Of a stretch of DNA of 64,000 nt, positions 58,169-64,000 are shown piece after piece (within the stretch, counting starts at the first letter, position 1; each line of letters opens with the position of its first letter). Origin of the DNA: Streptomyces liliifuscus (GTDB taxonomy: Bacteria > Actinomycetota > Actinomycetes > Streptomycetales > Streptomycetaceae). A model generated the notes under the pieces. That model saw nothing but the letters and a program-made list of their open reading frames with translations. It was not told the DNA's origin and ran no database searches. The stretch is from contig NZ_CP066831.1 in assembly GCF_016598615.1 (NCBI RefSeq), positions 6,882,001-6,946,000 of the forward strand. Reading direction: 5' to 3'. The translations under genes and the position numbers were made by a program.

Positions 58169-59359
58169 ATGGGTCAGTCCCGCCGCCGCCGTACTGCAGC
58201 CGCCGTCACCGCACTTGCCACCCTGCTGACGCTGGGCGCGTGCGCCGAAGAGCGCGCCGCCGGGCCGGGCAAGGAGCGCGCCAGAGAGCCTGCCGAGGAG
58301 CGCTCGGCCGCCGGGTCCGCCGCGAAGGCGCGCGACGGGGAGTCGGTCGCCGACTTCCTCCGCCGGACGGTTCCCGCCGGTCCCGGCGGAACCGTCATCG
58401 CCGCACGCGGCGACGAACTCGTGTACTGCGGAGGCTTCGGGACGGCGGACCGCGCCGCCGGCACACCCGCGAGCTGCCGCACGGTCTACGACGTCATGTC
58501 GATCACCAAGCAGTTCACCGCCGCCGCGATCCTGAAGCTGGAGGTGCTGGGGCGGCTGCGGGTGAGCGACCCGATCAGCCGGTTCCTCGGCCCGGTTCCC
58601 GAGGACAAACGGGACATCACGATCGAGCAGTTGCTCACGCACACATCGGGCCTGGTCGAGGGGCTCGGCGACGACTACGACCCGGTCTCCCGCGACGAGA
58701 TGGTGCGCCAGGCGCTGGCCTCGAAGTCGGAGTCGGCCCCCGGGAAGGAGTTCCACTACTCCAACACCGGGTACAGCCTGCTCGCCGCGATCGTCGAGGA
58801 GGCCTCCGGACAGGGCTACGAGGCGTTCCTCGCCCGGCACCTGTTCGGTCCGGCGGGGATGGAGCGCACCGGATACGTACTGCCCCGGTGGCCGCGGCAC
58901 CTGGTCGCGGTGGAGTACGACAGCAAGGGGCGCAGCAAGGGCAGGCCCCTCGACCATCCCTGGGCCGCCGACGGGCCGTACTGGAATCTGCGCGGCAACG
59001 GCGGAATGCTCTCCACCGCCGAGGACATGTTCCGCTGGCACCGGGCCCTCTCGGGCGACGCGGTCCTGCCGGAGCGGGCCAGGCAGAAGCTGTTCGCGCC
59101 CCGCGTGCGGGTGCCCGACTCCGACGACGGCTGGTACGGATACGGCTGGGCCGTCCGTGAGACGCCAGAAGGCCGGGTCGTCTGGCACGACGGCGGCAAC
59201 GACTGGTCGCTCGGGGTCCTCACGAGGTCGCTGCGCGACGGCGTCCTCGTGTACTGGGTGAGCAACCACGCCTACCAGGACGGCAAGTGGAACCTGGAGG
59301 ACCAGGCGGAGGAGCTGACCCTGGGCATCGCCGACCGAGTCCGCGCCGAGGGCGACTGA
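58169..59359 (+). CDS. Lipoprotein serine hydrolase, class C beta-lactamase-like
   Basis: 396 residues from ATG 58169. Lipobox TLGAC sets the acylated Cys at residue 25. After a charged tether comes the beta-lactamase/D-Ala-D-Ala carboxypeptidase domain: SITK nucleophile motif in YDVMSITKQFTAAAI, YSN in FHYSNTGYSLL, and HDGG in VVWHDGGNDWSL. The length and motif order fit EstB/AmpC-like serine hydrolases. It may be a peptidase or an esterase rather than a true beta-lactamase. An ATG at 58148 is an alternative start. Confidence 0.86.
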   Translation: MGQSRRRRTAAAVTALATLLTLGACAEERAAGPGKERAREPAEERSAAGSAAKARDGESVADFLRRTVPAGPGGTVIAARGDELVYCGGFGTADRAAGTPASCRTVYDVMSITKQFTAAAILKLEVLGRLRVSDPISRFLGPVPEDKRDITIEQLLTHTSGLVEGLGDDYDPVSRDEMVRQALASKSESAPGKEFHYSNTGYSLLAAIVEEASGQGYEAFLARHLFGPAGMERTGYVLPRWPRHLVAVEYDSKGRSKGRPLDHPWAADGPYWNLRGNGGMLSTAEDMFRWHRALSGDAVLPERARQKLFAPRVRVPDSDDGWYGYGWAVRETPEGRVVWHDGGNDWSLGVLTRSLRDGVLVYWVSNHAYQDGKWNLEDQAEELTLGIADRVRAEGD

Positions 59360-59542
59360 GACACCGACCGTCCCAGGTCGACAAGGTGTCGGCGCACCTC
59401 GAATCGGACGTCGAATCGAACCTCAAAAAAATCTCAAGAGACCGTGCAACCCTCCCCGCACTCCGTGGGTCGTACTTGGCATCAGGACTTCTGGAGGGGG
59501 ATCCGGGGGGATCGCGGGGGTTCTGGTTGGGGGAGGGGAAAC

Positions 59543-59574
59543 CGAGGGGCCCGGTCGACGGACCGGGCCCCTCG
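59543..59574. terminator. Perfect 14-bp-stem terminator
   Basis: CGAGGGGCCCGGTC (59543-59556) and its complement (59561-59574), with loop GACG. It lies between convergent genes and can end both the lipoprotein and rbsD transcripts. The gap 59360-59613 holds no gene. Confidence 0.88.
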
Positions 59575-59613
59575 AAGCTTGTCCGGGCACTCATGCCCAG
59601 GGCTCACCGGGGC

Positions 59614-60006
59614 TCAGAAGAAGACCCCGCAGTGCAGCAGCACATTCGCGTACGGGCGGGCCTCACCGGTCCGCACGATCAGGCGGGCGCCGGCCGAGAG
59701 GATCTTCAGGTCCTCGTGGGAGACATGGGTCAGCGCGTAGGGGAAGCGGTCGGCGAGCAGCGCGGACGCCTCCGGGTTCGCCTCCCGTACCTCCTTCGCC
59801 GCCGTGGCACTCTCCACGACCAGCTCCTCCAGCAGGCCCTCAAGGACCTCCTCGAAGGACGGGACGCCCGCGCGGAAGGCGAGGTCCACGACCCGCGGCC
59901 CGGCCGGGATGGGCATGCCCGCGTCGCAGATCAGCACGCCGTCGCCGTGCCCAAGCTCGGCTATCGCCCCCGCGAGATGACGGTTCAGGATTCCGGCCTT
60001 CTTCAC
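59614..60006 (-). CDS. rbsD: D-ribose pyranase
   Basis: Interconverts pyranose forms of D-ribose before phosphorylation. 130 residues from GTG 60006, which overlaps the rbsK stop (GTGA). Family features: KKAGILNRHLAGAIAELGHGD with the catalytic His, ICDAGMPIP, and the C-terminal VRTGEARPYANVLLHCGVFF. Last gene of the leftward rbs operon, just before the terminator at 59543. Confidence 0.93.
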   Translation of the reverse strand: MKKAGILNRHLAGAIAELGHGDGVLICDAGMPIPAGPRVVDLAFRAGVPSFEEVLEGLLEELVVESATAAKEVREANPEASALLADRFPYALTHVSHEDLKILSAGARLIVRTGEARPYANVLLHCGVFF

Positions 60007-60902
60007 AGGGCAGCGACCTCTTCGGCGGTGGGGAAGGACGCCTGCGCGCCCTCGCGGGTGACGGCGACGGCGCCCACGCGGGCCGCGTACGCCGCCGAGT
60101 CCGCGAGGGACTCCCCGGCGCCGAGGCGCCAGGCCAGCGCCGCGGTGAAGGAGTCGCCCGCGCCGGTCGTGTCCACGGCGTTCACCTTCACAGACGGCAC
60201 CCGGGCCGTGCCCAAGGAGTCGGCGACCAGCGCGCCCTCCTCGCCCAGGGTGACCACCACCGAGCGCGGACCGAGTGCGAGGAGCGCCTGGGCCCACTGC
60301 TCGGGCGTGTCGCCCACGTCGGCGCCGAGCACCACCCGCGCCTCGTGCTCGTTCACGATCAGCGGGTCGCAGGCCGCGAGCACCTCCTCGGGCAACTCCC
60401 GGGGCGGAGACGGGTTCAGTACGAAACGGGTGCCGGACGGCAGACTCCGTACGACCTCCACGACCGTCTCCAGCGGGATCTCCAGCTGGGCCGAGACCAC
60501 CCGGGAGGCCGCGAGCAGGGCCGAGGCCGCGTGGACGTCCGCCGGGGTGAGACGGCCGTTCGCGCCGGGCGACACGACGATGCTGTTGTCGCCGGACGGG
60601 TCCACCGTGATCAGCGCGACCCCGGTGGGCGCCCCGCCGACGAGGACCCCGGCCGTGTCGACCCCGGCCGCCCGCTGCGAGTCGAGCAGCAGCCGGCCGT
60701 GCGCGTCGTCGCCGACCCGGGCCAGCAACCCCGTACGCGCCCCGAGCCGGGCGGCGGCGACCGCCTGGTTGGCGCCCTTGCCGCCCGGGTGGAGGGCCAG
60801 GTCGGAACCGAGGACGGTCTCCCCGGCGCCCGGCCGCCGCTCGACTCCGATGACGAGGTCGGCGTTGGCCGATCCCACGACCAGCAGGTCGTAGTCGTAC
60901 AT
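60003..60902 (-). CDS. rbsK: Ribokinase
   Basis: ATP-dependent phosphorylation of D-ribose at O5. 299 residues, a PfkB fold: N-terminal GSANADLVIGVERRPGAGET, sugar-site motif HPGGKGANQAVAAARLG, and the anion-hole/catalytic VDTTGAGDSFTAAL (about 245-258). It lies 78 bases after the transporter fusion gene, and its stop overlaps the rbsD start. Confidence 0.95.
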   Translation of the reverse strand: MYDYDLLVVGSANADLVIGVERRPGAGETVLGSDLALHPGGKGANQAVAAARLGARTGLLARVGDDAHGRLLLDSQRAAGVDTAGVLVGGAPTGVALITVDPSGDNSIVVSPGANGRLTPADVHAASALLAASRVVSAQLEIPLETVVEVVRSLPSGTRFVLNPSPPRELPEEVLAACDPLIVNEHEARVVLGADVGDTPEQWAQALLALGPRSVVVTLGEEGALVADSLGTARVPSVKVNAVDTTGAGDSFTAALAWRLGAGESLADSAAYAARVGAVAVTREGAQASFPTAEEVAAL

Positions 60903-60980
60903 GAACAGTCTCCCTGTGGGGGTGAGTTGAGGGCGGGTGGACGGCAGCCGCCGTGCACCCGCCCCTCGACATCGGTCGGG

Positions 60981-62936
60981 TCAGCCGGTGAACTCGTCCA
61001 CGTTCTTCGCCGTGACCACCTTCACCGGAACCTTCACCGTCTTCTCGACCTCCTTGTCGTCGGCCGCCCGCAGCGCGTTCTCCACCGCGATCCTGCCGAG
61101 TTCCTTCGGCTGCTGTGCCACGGAGGCGTACATCGTGCCCTCCTTGACAGCCTTCAGACCGTCGGGCGTGCCGTCGAAGCCGATGACCTGGACGGACTTC
61201 CCGGCCTTGGAGCCGAGCGCCTTGACCGCGCCGAGCGCCATCTCGTCGTTCTCGGCGAAGACACCCTGGACGTCCGGGTGGGCCTGGAGCAGGTTCGTCA
61301 TCACGTCGAGGCCCTTGGTGCGGTCGAAGTCGGCCGGCTGCTTGGCCACGACGTCGATGCCCGGGTAGGCCTTCAGACCCTCGGCGAAGCCCGCGCCGCG
61401 CTCACGGCTCGCGGACGTACCGGCCAGACCCTGAAGGATCACGATCCTGCCCTTGCCGCCCAGCTTCTCGGCGAGCGCCTTGGCGCCCAGCTTGCCGCCC
61501 TCGACGTTGTCGGAGGCCACGAGCGCGGCCGTCTCCGCCTTGTTGACGCCACGGTCGACGCCGACGACGGGGATGTCGGCCTTGTTCGCGGAGCGCACCG
61601 ACGGGCCCGCCGCGTCCGAGTCCACCGGGTTGACGATGATCGAGTCGACGCCCTCGCTGGTGAAGTTCTGCAGCTGGTTGGCCTGCTGCGAGGCGTCGTT
61701 CTGCGCGTCCGTGACGGTCAGATCGGCACCGAGCTTCTTCGCCTCCGCCTGCGCACCCTCCTTGATCTGTACGAAGAAGGGGTTGTTCAGCGTGGAGAGG
61801 GACAGGCCGACCTTCGGGTTCGACGAGGACGAGCCGTTGTTGAACAGGGACAGCCCGCCCACGATCGCCGCCACGAGGACCACGGCGAGCCCGTACTTGA
61901 TGGCCTGCGGCCCCTTGAGGCCCGAGGAGCCCCCGGCGCCTGCGGTGACCGGAGTCGCCCCCGCCTTGCGCCGCACGGTGTCGAGGAGCACCGCCAGCGC
62001 GATGACCACACCGATGACGACCTGCTGCCAGAACGCCGACACGGAAAGGAGGTTGAGGCCGTTGCGCAGCACCGCCAGGATCAGCGCGCCGATCAGCGTC
62101 CCGGACGCCTTGCCCGTACCGCCCGCGAGCGAGGCGCCACCGATGACGACCGCGGCGATCGCGTCCAGCTCGTAGCCCTGCGCGGCCTGCGGCTGTGCGG
62201 AGGAGAGGCGCGAGGCGAGCACGATGCCCGCGGCGGCCGCGAAGAGACCGGACAGCGCGTAGATGACGAGCTTCTGCCGCTTCACCCGCAGCCCGGACAG
62301 ACGGGCCGCCTCCTCGTTGCCGCCGATCGCGTACATGGAACGCCCGATGTACGTACGCCCCAGGATCAGGGCCGTGATCAGCCCCATGACGATCATCACG
62401 AGGACCGGCACCGGCAGCCAGCCGCCCAGCGTGTCACCGAGATGCGAGACCGACTCCGGGAACGCGATCGGGCTGCCCTGCGAGATCACCAGGGAGAGAC
62501 CGCGGCCCACCGACAGCATGGCGAGCGTCGCGATGAACGGCGGCAGCTTTCCGTACGAGATCAGCACACCGTTGACCAGGCCGCAGGCTATGCCGGTGGC
62601 GATCGCGAGGATCACCGCGATCCAGACCGGTACGCCCTCCGAAGTCGCCGTCCAGGCAAGGACGGTGGCGGACAGCGCGGCGACCGAACCGACCGACAGG
62701 TCGATGCCCGCCGAGACGATCACGAAGGTCACACCGAAGGCGAGGATGGCGGTCACGGCCGCCTGGACGCCGATGTTCAGCAGGTTGTCCGTCGTCAGGA
62801 AGTCGCCCGACAGGGCCGACATCGCGATGACGAGAATGATCAGCGCGGTGAGCGCGCCGTTGTCGAGCAGGAGCCGGCGCAGGCCGCCCGAGGCGCCACT
62901 CGCGCCCGGTGTGCTCTTGAGCGTGTCAGTGGCCAC
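60981..62936 (-). CDS. rbsC: Fused ribose ABC transporter permease and substrate-binding protein
   Basis: 651 residues from GTG 62936, overlapping the end of rbsA by 11 bases. Residues 1 to about 330 are a BPD_transp_2 permease with about ten membrane segments and the family motif VSAGIDLSVGSVAALS (about 74-89). After a last membrane helix (about 344-362) and a Ser/Asn tether, residues about 370-651 are a complete RbsB-type binding domain (VGLSLSTLNNPFFVQIKEGA; GVFAENDEMALGAVKALGS; VIGFDGTPDGLKAV). There is no separate signal peptide or lipobox. The binding protein is therefore tethered to the permease at the outer face. Confidence 0.93.
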   Translation of the reverse strand: MATDTLKSTPGASGASGGLRRLLLDNGALTALIILVIAMSALSGDFLTTDNLLNIGVQAAVTAILAFGVTFVIVSAGIDLSVGSVAALSATVLAWTATSEGVPVWIAVILAIATGIACGLVNGVLISYGKLPPFIATLAMLSVGRGLSLVISQGSPIAFPESVSHLGDTLGGWLPVPVLVMIVMGLITALILGRTYIGRSMYAIGGNEEAARLSGLRVKRQKLVIYALSGLFAAAAGIVLASRLSSAQPQAAQGYELDAIAAVVIGGASLAGGTGKASGTLIGALILAVLRNGLNLLSVSAFWQQVVIGVVIALAVLLDTVRRKAGATPVTAGAGGSSGLKGPQAIKYGLAVVLVAAIVGGLSLFNNGSSSSNPKVGLSLSTLNNPFFVQIKEGAQAEAKKLGADLTVTDAQNDASQQANQLQNFTSEGVDSIIVNPVDSDAAGPSVRSANKADIPVVGVDRGVNKAETAALVASDNVEGGKLGAKALAEKLGGKGRIVILQGLAGTSASRERGAGFAEGLKAYPGIDVVAKQPADFDRTKGLDVMTNLLQAHPDVQGVFAENDEMALGAVKALGSKAGKSVQVIGFDGTPDGLKAVKEGTMYASVAQQPKELGRIAVENALRAADDKEVEKTVKVPVKVVTAKNVDEFTG

Positions 62937-64000
62937 GGGAGCCCTCCCCGGAGGTAGCAGAGTCGGTGGTTGAGGTTGTGGTTGTCGGTGATGCGTTGGG
63001 TGTGCTGACGGCGAGTGCCATCACGGAGTCCTGGGTCGCCTCGTCGGCGGAGAGTTCACCGGCGATCCGGCCCTGGGCCATCACCAGCACCCGGTCGCTC
63101 ATGCCGAGCACCTCGGGCAGATCGCTGGAGATCATCAGCACGGCGTGGCCGGCGGCGGTGAGTTCGTTGATCAGCTGGTAGATCTCGACCTTGGCGCCGA
63201 CGTCGATACCGCGCGTCGGCTCGTCGAGGATCAGCACCTTGGTGTCGGCGAGCAGCCACTTGCCGATGACGACCTTCTGCTGGTTGCCACCGGAGAGCGT
63301 GCGCACGTGCTGGCCGAGCCCGGCCATCCGTACGCCGAGCTGCTCGGCGATCCTCGCGGCGGCCGTCCGCTGCCCCTTGAGGTCGACGAGCCCGCCGCGG
63401 GTCGCCGCCCGCAGGGTGACGAGCCCGAGGTTCTCCTCGACGGAGGCGTCGAGCAGGAGACCCTGGCCCTTGCGGTCCTCGGGGACGAGCCCGATCCCGG
63501 CGGTCATGGCCGCGTTGACGTCGTGGCGGGGCAGCCGGGCGCCCGCGACGGCCACGGACCCCTTGTCGTACGGATCGGCGCCGAAGACGGCCCGTACGAC
63601 CTCGGTACGTCCCGCTCCGACGAGCCCCGCGATACCGACGACCTCGCCGGCGCGGACGTCGAAGCTCACGTCATGGAACACGCCGTCCCGGGTGAGCCCC
63701 TCCACGGTGAGCAACGCGGTCCCGGCGTCGGCCCGTTCGCGCGGATACTGGAGCTCGATGGAACGGCCCACCATGAGGCGCACGAGCTCGTCCTCGGGTG
63801 TGGACGCGGGGACCTGGCCGATGCTCCGGCCGTCCCGGAGGACCGTGACGCGGTCCCCCAGGGCGGCGATTTCCTCCAGGTGGTGCGTGATGAAGACGAC
63901 GCCCACGCCGTCCTCGCGCAGCTGCCGCACGATCCGGAAGAGTTTCTCGACCTCTCCGGAGGTGAGCACCGCGGTCGGCTCGTCCATGATCAGGACGCGT
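62926..64000 (-). CDS. rbsA: Ribose ABC transporter ATP-binding protein (N-terminus beyond right edge)
   Basis: About 358 C-terminal residues visible; the frame continues through the window edge (RVLIMDEPTAVL is the Walker B of the first NBD). The second NBD is complete but atypical, as in the sugar-ABC family: LSGGNQQKVVIGKWL signature and VLILDEPTRGIDVGAK. The usual length is about 500 residues. First visible gene of the rbs operon; a regulator may lie to the right, outside the window. The stop lies 11 bases inside the permease start. Confidence 0.94.
   Translation of the reverse strand, partial: RVLIMDEPTAVLTSGEVEKLFRIVRQLREDGVGVVFITHHLEEIAALGDRVTVLRDGRSIGQVPASTPEDELVRLMVGRSIELQYPRERADAGTALLTVEGLTRDGVFHDVSFDVRAGEVVGIAGLVGAGRTEVVRAVFGADPYDKGSVAVAGARLPRHDVNAAMTAGIGLVPEDRKGQGLLLDASVEENLGLVTLRAATRGGLVDLKGQRTAAARIAEQLGVRMAGLGQHVRTLSGGNQQKVVIGKWLLADTKVLILDEPTRGIDVGAKVEIYQLINELTAAGHAVLMISSDLPEVLGMSDRVLVMAQGRIAGELSADEATQDSVMALAVSTPNASPTTTTSTTDSATSGEGSRGH

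Noticed and set aside
1..64000. tRNA genes, insertion sequences, integrases or attachment sites
   Set aside because: I found no tRNA-like TPsiC arm, no transposase or integrase motifs and no long direct repeats at plausible element ends; the accessory patches lack recognisable mobility genes.

Overview
The window is very GC-rich, with dense genes on both strands, frequent GTG starts, four-base ATGA/GTGA gene overlaps, scarce TTA codons and the short dispersed repeats common in streptomycete chromosomes. I read it as a chromosomal segment of a Streptomyces species. I saw no tRNA, rRNA, transposase, integrase or CRISPR array.

Layout. 1-7612: leucine/isovalerate and short-chain acyl-CoA catabolism (HMG-CoA lyase, biotin-dependent carboxylase alpha and beta, divergent AccR-like TetR regulator, acyl-CoA dehydrogenase, TesB thioesterase). 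7613-10113: a small accessory patch with an HTH/zinc-ribbon protein behind a structured leader, a decayed DUF6247/toxin-like pair and remnants. 10114-17389: a conserved protein of unclear activity, a PucR regulator, and a divergent Na+/solute symporter - ureohydrolase - ThDP enzyme operon ending in a perfect 20-bp hairpin. 17403-24950: a secreted FG-GAP protein, a two-gene Trypco1 + trypsin/nSTAND1/beta-propeller locus bracketed by matching inverted repeats, and a secreted endonuclease I.

24951-39302: mostly envelope and secreted proteins: a GT39-type glycosyltransferase, a lipoprotein with an internal duplication, a beta-lactamase-fold hydrolase, a TmrB-like P-loop protein and an RTX-like protein (the last two carry TTA codons), a 500-bp low-complexity array, a phytase-like esterase, a fused two-half ABC exporter, an S37-type peptidase and a lipoprotein. 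39456-45128: GH3 hydrolase, TPR protein, and a WhiJ/AbaA-like group (XRE, DUF397, membrane protein; divergent HATPase). 45179-52436: TIM-barrel isomerase, Tat phospholipase C, MarR-GNAT with divergent aldo/keto reductase, a beta-propeller protein, and many copies of a dispersed palindromic repeat. 52640-57431: a LacI-controlled three-gene sugar operon (Gfo/Idh/MocA, DUF993, isomerase) with a 24-bp repeat array in the control region. 57481-59359: HTH membrane protein and class C beta-lactamase-like lipoprotein. 59614-64000: ribose operon rbsA - fused rbsC/rbsB - rbsK - rbsD, with rbsA running off the right edge.

The strongest candidate for an unusual biological system is the Trypco1/trypsin-nSTAND1 locus at 19026-23878. 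Other points of note are two copies of an intergenic repeat built in frame into the carboxylase alpha gene, the uncharacterised DUF993 sugar operon and the decayed toxin-antitoxin-like patch.
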